A stretch of DNA of 64,000 nucleotides from Solirubrobacterales bacterium. Lineage in GTDB: Bacteria; Actinomycetota; Thermoleophilia; Solirubrobacterales; Solirubrobacteraceae. How positions within the stretch are numbered: the stretch's first letter is position 1; every line of letters starts with the position of its first letter. This document shows positions 15,950-23,936 of this stretch, piece after piece. Below the pieces are notes generated by a model. That model did not search any database, was not told where the DNA came from, and saw nothing but the letters and a program-made list of their open reading frames with translations. The translations under genes and the position numbers were made by a program. The stretch spans positions 28,157-92,156 of the forward strand of contig QHBW01000032.1 in the NCBI GenBank assembly GCA_003244205.1, given 5' to 3'.

Positions 15950-16710
15950 CGCGGCGGCGGCTGGAAGCCCGCCTGGCGGAGCTGCTGGCGTCCGACGCCG
16001 GTGAGCAGCCCGCCGATGAACGCTTGCGCCTGCGGGACGTGCGCTGAGCCGCTGACCACGGCGGCGGCATAGGCGACAGTCGGTTGCAGTGACGCAGGCA
16101 GCTCGATCGCGGTCACGCGTCGCGCGCTCGCGGCGGCATCGGTGATGTAGACGAAGCCGGCGTCGACGGCGCCCTCGGTCAGCTTGCCGACCACACCGCC
16201 GACGTCGGGCTCGCTCGAGCGGACGTTGGCGAGGATCGCGCCGCGCTGGCTCGCCGGCAGCCGCGCCAGCAGCTTGCGCGTATAGGAACCGACCGGCACC
16301 GTCGGCGCCCCGATCGCGATCGTCACCCCCGGCTTGGCGAGGTCGGCGAGCGATCTCACCTTGGTCGACCCCGCGGGGACGGCGATGATCAGGCGGTTGG
16401 CGGCGAAGACGACTGGGTGGCGCGCGAGCCCCTTGACGTAGAGCATCTCTGGCAGCGTGGTGTTCGCCGAAGCGAACACGTCCGGCTTCACCCCCTGCTC
16501 GATCTGGGCGGCGAGCATGTCTGACCCCGCGAATGAGAGGTGCACCGTCGCCGGGGTGAACCCCTGCGCGTAGGCGGTCAGCGCCCGCTTCAACGATGTT
16601 GCGGCCGAGACGACGAGCGATGGCTTCTCGCTCGAGCCGGCAGCTCCACATCCGATCGCCGCTGTCGCGAGCAGCGCTAGCGCCAGCGCGGGTGTGATCC
16701 GCCTAGGCAC
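15946..16710 (-). CDS. modA: Molybdate-binding periplasmic/lipoprotein ModA
   Basis: 254 residues. Signal peptide with a lipoprotein-type end (LLATAAIGC, Cys21) and mature domain with VVSAATSLKRALTAYAQGF, LSFAGSDMLAAQIEQGVKPDVFASAN, VIAVP-like strand and DAGFVYITDAAA, all hallmarks of ModA. It captures molybdate outside the membrane for ModBC. It overlaps the end of the regulator gene upstream by eight bases, so regulator-modA-modB-modC form one transcription unit. Confidence 0.92.
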   Translation of the reverse strand: MPRRITPALALALLATAAIGCGAAGSSEKPSLVVSAATSLKRALTAYAQGFTPATVHLSFAGSDMLAAQIEQGVKPDVFASANTTLPEMLYVKGLARHPVVFAANRLIIAVPAGSTKVRSLADLAKPGVTIAIGAPTVPVGSYTRKLLARLPASQRGAILANVRSSEPDVGGVVGKLTEGAVDAGFVYITDAAASARRVTAIELPASLQPTVAYAAAVVSGSAHVPQAQAFIGGLLTGVGRQQLRQAGFQPPPR

Positions 16711-17089
16711 GCTCGATCATCACCGACGTCGCCTTGATCGTGGCCGTCGCCGGCACTCCCGCGGCCAGCCCCAGCTCGACGACCGCGTCGCGGGTGACCG
16801 CCGCGACGACGCGGAAGGGGCCTGCCTGAAGCTCGACGAGCGCCATCACGCCGTCGGCCTGGACCGAGCGCACGACGCCCTCCAGCCGGTTTCGCGCCGA
16901 CAACGCATTGCCGGTGCGCGCGCGCGCCGGTTGCGCCGACAGGCGTTGCACCTCCGCGCCCGGGACGCGCCGGCGGTTGCGCTCGTCGCGGACGGTGCGC
17001 AATTTCCCCGCGCGGTCCCAGCGTCGTAACGTGTCCATGCTCACGCCGAGGGCGCGGGCGGCGTCGGCGAGCGTCATCTCCTGCATCAT
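16703..17089 (-). CDS. HTH (MerR/excisionase-like) regulator with TOBE/Mop domain
   Basis: About 129 residues. The N-terminal helix-turn-helix (TLADAARALGVSMDTLRRWDRAGKL) is of the MerR/excisionase type with a following wing; after an arginine-rich linker the C-terminal 65 residues form a molybdate-binding TOBE domain (NRLEGVVRSVQADGVMALVELQ). This is an actinobacterial substitute for ModE, probably repressing modABC when molybdate is plentiful. Three ATGs lie at the front; the outermost (17110) would place an operator-like palindrome inside the coding sequence, so 17089 or 17086 is preferred. Confidence 0.8.
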   Translation of the reverse strand: MMQEMTLADAARALGVSMDTLRRWDRAGKLRTVRDERNRRRVPGAEVQRLSAQPARARTGNALSARNRLEGVVRSVQADGVMALVELQAGPFRVVAAVTRDAVVELGLAAGVPATATIKATSVMIERA

Positions 17090-17110
17090 GCCTAAGCATT
17101 GCATAGGCAT
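17088..17110. promoter_or_regulatory. Inverted repeat, candidate operator of the mod operon
   Basis: ATGCCTA (17088-17094) and TAGGCAT (17104-17110) form a perfect 7-bp dyad around AGCATTGCA. It sits exactly at the 5' end of the molybdate regulator gene, in the 74-base space facing the divergent M23-like gene. Autoregulation by the HTH-TOBE protein is inferred. A second, GC-rich hairpin (about 17113-17138) lies next to it. Confidence 0.5.
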
Positions 17111-17163
17111 ACCCGGACGGCGCGCAGCGCGCCCGTCCCCTCAACAAGCGATCATTGCGGGCC

Positions 17164-18033
17164 ATGCCCTCGCCGCGGGTGAGACCCGCTGCCCGCGCGA
17201 TCCTCGCGCTCACCCTGACGGTCGCAGCGATCGTCCCGCTGGGCTGCGGCTCGGCCAATTCGCGCAGCGCGCACAGCTCGCTGGTCGCCCAGTCCGGCGT
17301 GCCCGGGTCGCTCGCGGTGGGCTCCGTGCACAGCTCGCGGATCGTGCGTCCCGGCTCGGCCGCGGTGCGCGTGCGCGAGATCCCGGGCAAGAGCGCCCCC
17401 CGACCGGACCCCTACCCGGCGAAGGCTGTGACCGCCGCCGCTCCCGGCGCGGTCGCGCCAGGGGCTCCATCTGACTCCGAGATTCGCCGCGAGCTCGCGC
17501 AAGCGCGCAAGCAGGGAGTCGTGCTTCCCAGCGGCAACAGCACGCAGTCGTTCCTGCTGCGCCCGACCTACGCCTCGATCGCCGGCGGCGGCTGGGCGTT
17601 CCCGATCCAGCCGCTGTCGGTCGTGCTCACGCCGGTCACGTGGAGCGAGGACCAGGGCGTGGACATCGCCACGGCGGGCGCCGCCTGCGGGGCAAAGGCC
17701 GTCGAGGTCGCGATCACCAGCGGCACCGTCGTCCAGGAGGGAATCTCGGGCTTCGGTCCCTACGCGCCCGTCGTCCGCCTCGACGCCGGGCCCTACGCGG
17801 GCTGGTACGTCTACTACGGTCACGCCGCCCCGGCCCTGGTTCCCGTCGGCGCTCACGTGCAGGCCGGCCAGCCGCTCGCGGAGGTCGGCTGCGGCGTCGT
17901 GGGAATCTCGAGCGGCCCCCATCTCGAGATCGGGCTCACCCCGCCCGGGCAGGTCACCTGCTGTCCCGCTTCCGGCCAAACGTCGCCGTTGACCGACACG
18001 CTCGTCCAGCAGCTCTACGCGCGCTCGCACTGA
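17164..18033 (+). CDS. Exported M23-like (LytM-fold) protein with altered metal ligands
   Basis: 289 residues from ATG 17164. A signal peptide ([15 protein letters not shown], possible lipoprotein) and a disordered Ala/Pro/Ser stretch precede a C-terminal M23-type domain (about residues 150-289): [50 protein letters not shown]. Compared with LytM peptidases, the HxxxD box has Asp for His and the HxH box reads HLE, so both zinc-binding His are acidic, while the catalytic His (YGH and PH) remain. A paralog at 50314 has the same changes. It may use another metal, or bind peptidoglycan without cleaving it. Confidence 0.75.
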   Translation: MPSPRVRPAARAILALTLTVAAIVPLGCGSANSRSAHSSLVAQSGVPGSLAVGSVHSSRIVRPGSAAVRVREIPGKSAPRPDPYPAKAVTAAAPGAVAPGAPSDSEIRRELAQARKQGVVLPSGNSTQSFLLRPTYASIAGGGWAFPIQPLSVVLTPVTWSEDQGVDIATAGAACGAKAVEVAITSGTVVQEGISGFGPYAPVVRLDAGPYAGWYVYYGHAAPALVPVGAHVQAGQPLAEVGCGVVGISSGPHLEIGLTPPGQVTCCPASGQTSPLTDTLVQQLYARSH

Positions 18034-18038
18034 CACCG

Positions 18039-19394
18039 GTGGCGGAGATCGGGCAGCGGCTGACGCGCATGCTCGACTGGGTCCGGCGGGCGATCGCGCA
18101 CCGGCACGCGCCGCTCGTCGCGCTCGTCGTGATCCTCGCGTGCTCGCTCGCAGCCAGGGTCTTCGACCTCGAGGCCCCCTGCAGTCAGCCGTGTCGCGGG
18201 GCGGACGCCCACACGCTCGTCTTTGACGAGTCCTACTACGTCAACGCCGCACGCGTGATCGTCGGGATCCACCCACCGGCTGGATCCCCGTATCACGAAG
18301 CTCCCCTCGGCTACGACGCCAACGCCGAGCATCCCCAGCTCGCCAAGATCGTGATGGCGGCCGGGATCGAGCTCTTCGGCGACGGGCCGGCAGGCTGGCG
18401 GCTCGGCAGCGTGCTCTTCGGGCTTGTGGCGATAGCCGCGCTCTATGCGCTCGTGCTCGCGGCCGGCGGCGGCGGCTGGCTCGCCGCCGGGGCGGCCGGC
18501 GTGATGGCGCTCGACAACCTGTTGCTCGTCCACGGGCGCATCGGCACGCTCGACATCTACGCGGTGGCGCTGATGCTCTTGGCGGCTGTCTTCTACATGC
18601 GAAGACGCCCGGTGTTCGCCGGGCTGGTGCTCGGCGTGGCGGCGTGCACGAAGATCGTCGCGCTCTATCTGATCGCCGCGTTCGTGCTGATGGAGCTGGG
18701 ATGGACGCTGCGCGCTCGTGCCGGCGAGCGCGCTGAGGGTGCTGAGGCGTGGTGGCGCAAGCCCGTGCTCGGGCTCGCGTTGCTCGTGGGCGCGACCGTG
18801 GTCAGCCTGCTGACCGTGCTCTGGCTCCTCGATCTGACGGTGCCGCCGTGGGATCCCTCGACGCACCGGACGTTCACCGACCCGTTCAGCCAGCTCGCGC
18901 ACATGCTGTCGACCGGCCTCGGGCTGAAGGCCGCTGGCGCGCCGGGCATCTCCTCGCCGCCGCTGCGCTGGCTGCTCGACCAGCGACCGATCGACTACGC
19001 ACGAGTGGCGGTGAACACGCTCGTCAACGGGCGCATCGTCGCGAGCCACGCGGTGGTCGACTTCCGCGGCGAGATCAATCCCTTCATCATCTTCCTCGCG
19101 CTGCCGGCGCTCGGCGCCGCGATCGTCGCTGCATGGCGCGAGGCCGATCGCGTGGCCGCGATCGGGGCCGCGTGGTGCGTGGGGACGTTCCTACCGTTCC
19201 TGGTGGCGAGCGCGCTCGCCAATCGCGTCACGTACCTCTTCTACATGGTGATCGTGATGCCGGGGATCTACCTGGTCACCGCGCGCCTGTTCTCCGGCCG
19301 CCAGCTCTCCCGCGCTGCCGCCCTGGGCTGGGCGATCGCGCTTGTATACGGGTTCGTGCACCTCTATCCACTGCGTACGTTCTCGGGCCATTAG
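18039..19394 (+). CDS. PMT-family (GT39) membrane glycosyltransferase
   Basis: 451 residues, about ten membrane segments. Belongs to the dolichyl/polyprenyl-phosphate-mannose protein mannosyltransferase clan: first helix LVALVVILACSLAARV, then the catalytic acidic pair in FDESYYVNAAR, YDANAEHPQLAK, and ALDNLLLVHGRIGTLDIYA. It would transfer a sugar from a polyprenyl carrier to exported proteins or envelope glycans on the outer membrane face. GTG 18039 lies five bases after the M23-like gene; ATG 18069 is an alternative start. The tail ends in a short hydrophilic stretch. Confidence 0.82.
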   Translation: MAEIGQRLTRMLDWVRRAIAHRHAPLVALVVILACSLAARVFDLEAPCSQPCRGADAHTLVFDESYYVNAARVIVGIHPPAGSPYHEAPLGYDANAEHPQLAKIVMAAGIELFGDGPAGWRLGSVLFGLVAIAALYALVLAAGGGGWLAAGAAGVMALDNLLLVHGRIGTLDIYAVALMLLAAVFYMRRRPVFAGLVLGVAACTKIVALYLIAAFVLMELGWTLRARAGERAEGAEAWWRKPVLGLALLVGATVVSLLTVLWLLDLTVPPWDPSTHRTFTDPFSQLAHMLSTGLGLKAAGAPGISSPPLRWLLDQRPIDYARVAVNTLVNGRIVASHAVVDFRGEINPFIIFLALPALGAAIVAAWREADRVAAIGAAWCVGTFLPFLVASALANRVTYLFYMVIVMPGIYLVTARLFSGRQLSRAAALGWAIALVYGFVHLYPLRTFSGH

Positions 19395-19465
19395 TAGGAG
19401 GAGTACTACGAAGTACCCACGCACCCACTTGGCTGAGGCATCCCGGGTTTGGCCGTGGGTTGCGC

Positions 19466-20671
19466 TCAGGGCTCGCCGACTGCGGCGAGGAAGCCAGTGG
19501 CGATGAAGGCAAACAGCGCGGTCACGCCGATCGCGTGAGCCCACGGCGCGTCGGCGACGGTCAGCAGGCCGAAGCCCGCGATCAGACAGGCGCCCGCGAC
19601 GCGCCCCAGCAGCCCGGAGGCTGAGGCCGCCACGACGCCGTCCCGGGGCAGCAGCGGGGCGGCAGTGGGAGCGTGATCTAGCCGGCCCGCCAGCACCAGC
19701 CGGAAGAGCAGCGCTAGCGACGGGAACAGGATCACCCCACCCGCCAGCACGGCCACGATCAAAGCGACGAGCGTGTCGTGGGAAGCAGCTGCCTGCTGGA
19801 TCGTGAGACCCGGCAACAGCGTGGGGTTCTGAGCGAGCGCCCAGGCCGCGATCACCGCGGCGACCGCGAGCGCCGCGGTGTAGCGCGCCGCTTCAAAGCG
19901 CCGTGCCCACACCAGCGCCAGCGTGGTCGCGCCTGCCAGCAGCGAGACGATCACCCCGCCGAGAGCACCACCGCGCACCAACCCGTGATAGAGGCGATGG
20001 GCATCGGCGTGCACGACCAGCAGGCCGCCGATCGCGACGGCGCCCGCCACGAGGCCCGCCGCGAGCGCCCGCGCGCGAAACTGGCGCTCCAGCTCGCCCT
20101 CACGCAGGCGGGTCGCGTCGGCGGCGAGGTAGACGGCGGCGAGGTAGGCCGACGCCGCGACCGCCAGGGTTCCGACCAGCAGCGATGTCGGGTTCAGCCA
20201 GCTCGAGAAGAGGTGCCCGGCCGCGTTGCCAACTGGGACGCGGCGCGAGGCGATCGCGCCCGCCATCGAGCCGAGCGCAAACGGGGTGAGGATCGAGGCG
20301 GACGCCGAGACGGTGTCGATAACGCGAAGCTCACGCGCGGTCGAGGTCCCCGCGCGCAGCGCGTAGGCGGCGCCGCGCACGATGATGCCCAGGGCAGCGA
20401 CAAACAGCGGGATCGACAGCGTGGAGGCGATCGACCCGAACGCGCTCGGGTAGGCGGTCCAGGTCACCGTCAGCACGAAGATCAGCCAGACGTGGTTGGC
20501 CTCCCACACCGGTGCCATCGAGTGGTGGGCGTGATCGCGGATCTGCTTGCCTCCCGGGCCGCCTCCGGCCACGAGCTGCCAAATGCCCGCGCCGAAGTCG
20601 GCGCCGGCGAGGACGACGTAGAGCGCCAGCCCCACTAGGCTGAAGGCAAGCGGGACGTCGTAGAGGTGCAC
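19466..20671 (-). CDS. cydB: Cytochrome bd ubiquinol oxidase subunit II
   Basis: 401 residues, multi-spanning. Typical CydB features are LVGLALYVVLAGADFGAGIW at the front, the HHSMAPVWEANHVWLIFVL segment and paired helices to the C-terminus. It is the second subunit of the high-affinity bd oxidase that reduces oxygen with quinol electrons. GTG at 20671 begins VHLYDVPLAF two bases after the cydA stop. No cydX or cydDC genes are visible nearby. Confidence 0.92.
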   Translation of the reverse strand: MHLYDVPLAFSLVGLALYVVLAGADFGAGIWQLVAGGGPGGKQIRDHAHHSMAPVWEANHVWLIFVLTVTWTAYPSAFGSIASTLSIPLFVAALGIIVRGAAYALRAGTSTARELRVIDTVSASASILTPFALGSMAGAIASRRVPVGNAAGHLFSSWLNPTSLLVGTLAVAASAYLAAVYLAADATRLREGELERQFRARALAAGLVAGAVAIGGLLVVHADAHRLYHGLVRGGALGGVIVSLLAGATTLALVWARRFEAARYTAALAVAAVIAAWALAQNPTLLPGLTIQQAAASHDTLVALIVAVLAGGVILFPSLALLFRLVLAGRLDHAPTAAPLLPRDGVVAASASGLLGRVAGACLIAGFGLLTVADAPWAHAIGVTALFAFIATGFLAAVGEP

Positions 20672-20673
20672 CG

Positions 20674-22056
20674 TCAGCTCCCCGCGGCGGCGGTCGTGGG
20701 CTCCGGTAGCGCGAGCGGGGATCGTGCGAGGCGCCGCAGGATCCAGACCACGCCGATCGCCACCGCAAGGTAGATCAGCGCGAGCGTCCCGTAGCCAATA
20801 GGGATCCCGCTCGCGCCGGTCACGGCCTGTTTGGTGAGCATCACGCCGTAGACGATCCAGGGTTGGCGCCCGACCTCCGTGGTGACCCATCCGGCGATCA
20901 GCGCGACGAGCGAGAGCGGTCCGGCCGCTGCGACCGCGCGGTAGAACCAGATCGACTGCGGCAGGCGTTTGCGCCGCACGCGGACGACGAGGTAGATCGC
21001 ACCCAGCAGTGCCAGCAGGGTGCCGATCCCGACCATCGCCTGGAAGGCGAGTCGCACCACGTTGATCGGCGGACGCAGAGCGGCCGGGACCGTGTCGAGA
21101 CCCTGGACGCTGGCGTTGGGATTGTGGAAGGCCAGCAGCGACAGCAACTTGGGGATCACGATGCCGTACTTGACCTGACCGTTGCTGTACCAGCCGAGCA
21201 CGTGCTCCGACGCGCCCTTCGTGGTCTTGGCCAGGCCCTCGAACGCGGCGAGCTTGACCGGCTGGGTCGTCGCGACTTCGCGGGCGGCCCAGTCGCCCAC
21301 CAACACCTGGACCGGCGCGGCCAGCGCAGCGATCGTGAGCGGGATCACGAGCGCAGTGCGCTCGTAACGACCCCAGCGTCCGCGCAAGCGCCCGACGGCG
21401 TAGCAGCCCGCGACCACGAAGCCGGTGACGATGTAGCCGGCGATGTACATGTGCACGAGCTCGTGCCAGAGGTAGCGGTTGCCGAAGAGCGCCGCGAGTG
21501 GATCGACATCGAGCGCCCTGCCGCCCGAAAGGCGGAAGCCAGAGGGGTGGTTCATCCAGGCGTTAACGGCGATCACCGTGAGCGAGCCGGTGAAACCGGC
21601 GATCGCGATTGGGATCCCGCTGGCGAAATGCCTCCGGGGGGAGAGCCGCTCCCAACCGTAGACGTAGATGCCGATGAAGATCGCCTCCATGAAGAAGGAG
21701 AACCCTTCGATCGCGAACCCGAGCCCGAACACGCTGCCGAACGTGGCGGTGAAATTGGGCCAGAGCAGGCCCATTTCGAAGCTCAGGATCGTGCCGGTGA
21801 TCACACCGACGGCGAACAGCGCCGCCATTACCTTGGTCCAGCGCTTGGCGAGCGTGAGATAGAGCTGGTCGCCGCTGCGCAGGTAGCGCCACTCGACATA
21901 CAGGATCATCGCCGGGAAGGCGATCCCGAAGCAGACCAGGGGGATGTGAACCGCGAAGGACAGCGCCTGCATCTGGCGAGCCTGGAGGAGGTAGGCCTGA
22001 TGCGCCGGCGCCAGGCTCGCCGCCGCGCTGGACGTTATGCCGATGAGTCCGAACAA
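20674..22056 (-). CDS. cydA: Cytochrome bd ubiquinol oxidase subunit I
   Basis: 460 residues. Haem ligand regions are visible: FAVHIPLVCFGIAFPA near the N-terminus (axial His), GLLWPNFTATFGSVFGLGFAIEGFSFFMEAIF for the haem d/b595 region (only part quoted as motif), and a short Q-loop with GDWAAREVATTQPVKLAAFEGL that binds quinol. TTG 22056 is the outermost plausible start, a few bases downstream of a TATAAA box, so the transcript may be nearly leaderless. The gene follows the anti-sigma gene by 39 bases on the same strand. Confidence 0.93.
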   Translation of the reverse strand: MFGLIGITSSAAASLAPAHQAYLLQARQMQALSFAVHIPLVCFGIAFPAMILYVEWRYLRSGDQLYLTLAKRWTKVMAALFAVGVITGTILSFEMGLLWPNFTATFGSVFGLGFAIEGFSFFMEAIFIGIYVYGWERLSPRRHFASGIPIAIAGFTGSLTVIAVNAWMNHPSGFRLSGGRALDVDPLAALFGNRYLWHELVHMYIAGYIVTGFVVAGCYAVGRLRGRWGRYERTALVIPLTIAALAAPVQVLVGDWAAREVATTQPVKLAAFEGLAKTTKGASEHVLGWYSNGQVKYGIVIPKLLSLLAFHNPNASVQGLDTVPAALRPPINVVRLAFQAMVGIGTLLALLGAIYLVVRVRRKRLPQSIWFYRAVAAAGPLSLVALIAGWVTTEVGRQPWIVYGVMLTKQAVTGASGIPIGYGTLALIYLAVAIGVVWILRRLARSPLALPEPTTAAAGS

Positions 22057-22064
22057 GGCGCTCT

Positions 22065-22070
22065 TTTATA
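22065..22070 (-). promoter_or_regulatory. Putative -10 box of cydAB (TATAAA)
   Basis: TATAAA on the minus strand ends nine bases before the TTG start of cydA, in an otherwise GC-rich gap. It would give a leaderless or nearly leaderless cydA mRNA. No convincing -35 was found, which would fit an alternative sigma factor or an activator. Confidence 0.4.
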
Positions 22071-22095
22071 GGCCAGCTCGACCGATGATCTCGGG

Positions 22096-22341
22096 CTAGC
22101 CGCTCTTGGGACGAGACTTGAGGTAGGCAAGCAGGCTGCCGTAGTCGTGCTGGCAGGCGGGACAGCCCTCGAGGTGCGGCCGCATACCCGCGACGACACG
22201 GTCGGCGTCTGCTCCGTCGAGTTCGAGCTCGACGTAGCGATCGAGCGCGTCGAAGCACTCGTCGCACGTCAGCTCGGCTTCGCTCGGTCCGATAACGCGT
22301 GCAATCAGCTGGTCTCGGGAGATGTGGTCGGGTGGGCTCAC
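22096..22341 (-). CDS. Zinc-finger anti-sigma factor (small, soluble)
   Basis: 81 residues with CDECFDALDRYVELEL and HLEGCPACQ, i.e. two CxxC pairs plus His spaced as in zinc anti-sigma (ZAS) proteins. There is no membrane segment, so it would be a cytoplasmic, possibly redox-responsive regulator. The ATG overlaps the stop of the ECF sigma gene (ATGA), the standard sigma/anti-sigma layout. It precedes cydAB. Confidence 0.85.
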   Translation of the reverse strand: MSPPDHISRDQLIARVIGPSEAELTCDECFDALDRYVELELDGADADRVVAGMRPHLEGCPACQHDYGSLLAYLKSRPKSG

Positions 22342-23066
22342 TCGCTTTGCCTCACGGCGTGGATGTCGAGATTCCGCTCGCGTAGGTGCGCGCGCAGCTT
22401 GCGGCGAGCGTCATGGAGGGTCTTGTAGAGAGCTCCGCGGGTGCTGTTGAGGCGCTGGGCGAGCACGTCGATGGGCACGTCGTTGAGTGTGATCGCCACG
22501 AGGACCGCGCGCTGATGGGGCGTCAGGCTCTGGTCGATCGCGTTTCCCAGGGCGTTGATCAGCTCACGGGATTCGGCGACTCCGTCGGGCGTTGAGGTGC
22601 GATCGGCGATCAAGGCCCAATGGTCTGCATCAAGCGGGATCTCCCTGCGCTGCCAGGCGCGTTGGCGGACGTTCACCGCGGCTTCGAGCAGAGCGAACTT
22701 GTACGCCCAAGTCGTGAATCGGCTCTCACCGCGGTAGTCGTCGAGCTTGGCCAGGATCGCCAAGAGCGCGTCGTCGGCGCTCTGATGCGCGATGTCCTCC
22801 CGGTCTCCGCCACGCAAGTGAGGTTGGCCGGCTGTGCGTCGGCGCAGCTCGAATCGCGTGGCGCGCAGGAGAAGAGCGTGCAGGTCGCTGAGCGCTTGCT
22901 CGCGGTCGGGACTGTCGCCACGGAGGCGGACGATCCAGGCGCTCGACTCGGCGTCCAGGGACGGGATCAAGGCAGATGTGTTGGGGCCTACGGCTGGCAT
23001 GGGAAGAGAATTCCGCTGGACGCTAACAACGCCCAGCTCGCGGCAGCTGTCGCCGACGCTCAGCAT
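22338..23066 (-). CDS. ECF-type RNA polymerase sigma factor
   Basis: 242 residues. Region 2 is seen in LHALLLRATRFELRRR and DIAHQSADDALLAILAKLDDYRGESRFTTWAYKFALLEA, region 4 in LTPHQRAVLVAITLNDVPIDVLAQRLNSTRGALYKTLHDARRKLR. The ATG at 23066 overlaps the stop of the small upstream gene as ATGCTGA, supporting that start despite a long N-terminal tail; ATG 23000 is an alternative. Its target promoters are unknown; cydAB downstream and the DoxX/COG4315 pair across the divergent promoter are candidates. Confidence 0.88.
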   Translation of the reverse strand: MLSVGDSCRELGVVSVQRNSLPMPAVGPNTSALIPSLDAESSAWIVRLRGDSPDREQALSDLHALLLRATRFELRRRTAGQPHLRGGDREDIAHQSADDALLAILAKLDDYRGESRFTTWAYKFALLEAAVNVRQRAWQRREIPLDADHWALIADRTSTPDGVAESRELINALGNAIDQSLTPHQRAVLVAITLNDVPIDVLAQRLNSTRGALYKTLHDARRKLRAHLRERNLDIHAVRQSE

Positions 23067-23284
23067 CGCTCCTCGCTCTCGAGCGGTGCGAGAATCCGCA
23101 CGGCGACGTCAGGCGGACAGCCGCGATCCACCAGCTCGAGCAGGGCGTGAAGGTCATATGCGGGGTCTTCGGCCAACGTCTCGGCGCTCTCGGCACCGAG
23201 CCCGGCCGTGCGAAGACGCTGCACACGCCAGCGAACCACAGTGTCGATCGGGGTGCGCCTCACGAGCCGGTTTGGGAGAGACAT
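23060..23284 (-). CDS. Small conserved protein, translationally coupled to ECF sigma
   Basis: 74 residues, all-helical in appearance, with the conserved-looking core AEDPAYDLHALLELVDRGCPPDVAVRILAPL. Similar short proteins, as far as I recall, occur in other Thermoleophilia but have no assigned function. The N-terminal half is arginine-rich (RRTPIDTVVRWRVQRLRTAG) and could contact nucleic acid or polymerase. It is the first gene of a small protein-sigma-anti-sigma operon, with its stop overlapping the sigma start. Confidence 0.65.
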   Translation of the reverse strand: MSLPNRLVRRTPIDTVVRWRVQRLRTAGLGAESAETLAEDPAYDLHALLELVDRGCPPDVAVRILAPLESEERC

Positions 23285-23407
23285 GCATTTGGTTGGCGAC
23301 GCTCGTCACGGAAGTCTTACTCCCGTCGTTGGTAAGAACCCGGCCGGCCACGACGCAAACAGGCAGATGGCAGAGCCCTCTCATCTCTTCCGGTCAAAGG
23401 AGCAATC

Positions 23408-23878
23408 ATGTCTGCATCTGTAGGCGCCGTCGATCCCCCGGCGGGTGTTTACGCGCCGGCCGGATCGCCCAAGGATCTTTGGCGCGACCCGGCTTACCAG
23501 TCCTTTGTCATGCTGCGGATCGGTTTCACCGTGGCGCCGATCCTGTTCGGCGTTGACAAGTTCTTCAACGTCATGGTCCATTGGGAGAAGTATCTGGCGA
23601 GCTGGATCAACGACATCCTTCCCGGCAACGCCTTCACGGCCATGCACATCGTCGGCGTCGTCGAAATCGCTGCAGGTGTCCTGGTCGCGCTGAAGCCGCG
23701 CTACGCCGCCTACGTCGTCGCGGCTTGGCTCGGCGGCATCATCGTCGATCTGCTCACCTACTCCGGCTACTACGACATCGCCCTGCGCGACTTCGGCCTG
23801 CTGCTCGGCGCGCTGGCCCTCGCCAGGCTGGCATCGAAGTTCGATCCGCCCGGACTGCGACTGAAGTTCCTCCCGTAG
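23408..23878 (+). CDS. DoxX-like integral membrane protein
   Basis: 156 residues with four predicted membrane helices (FVMLRIGFTVAPILFGVDKF, FTAMHIVGVVEIAAGVLVAL, YVVAAWLGGIIVDLL, DFGLLLGALALARLA), matching the DoxX/DoxD-like fold. AAAGGAG lies six bases before ATG. Such proteins are often tied to thiol/quinone redox or detoxification. It faces the ECF sigma operon across a 123-base divergent promoter and precedes a COG4315-type lipoprotein, an association seen in other bacteria. Confidence 0.75.
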   Translation: MSASVGAVDPPAGVYAPAGSPKDLWRDPAYQSFVMLRIGFTVAPILFGVDKFFNVMVHWEKYLASWINDILPGNAFTAMHIVGVVEIAAGVLVALKPRYAAYVVAAWLGGIIVDLLTYSGYYDIALRDFGLLLGALALARLASKFDPPGLRLKFLP

Positions 23879-23936
23879 CCCTACCTCCCGGCGAGATCGT
23901 GGAAGGAAGTGGCCCACCGCGACGTCATAAGGATAA

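Noticed and set aside
15029..16072. 347-codon plus-strand open frame
   Set aside because: Antisense to modB/modA with no motif.
18015..19049. 344-codon minus-strand open frame
   Set aside because: Antisense to the PMT-family gene and without recognisable domain.
20863..22071. 402-codon plus-strand open frame
   Set aside because: Antisense to cydA; composition (Arg/Asp/Glu/Gln) is typical of the complement of a membrane-protein gene.
23285..23407. ECF-type promoter (GGAAGTC...CGTC) in the divergent region
   Set aside because: The two elements are only about 10 bases apart, too close for a -35/-10 pair.
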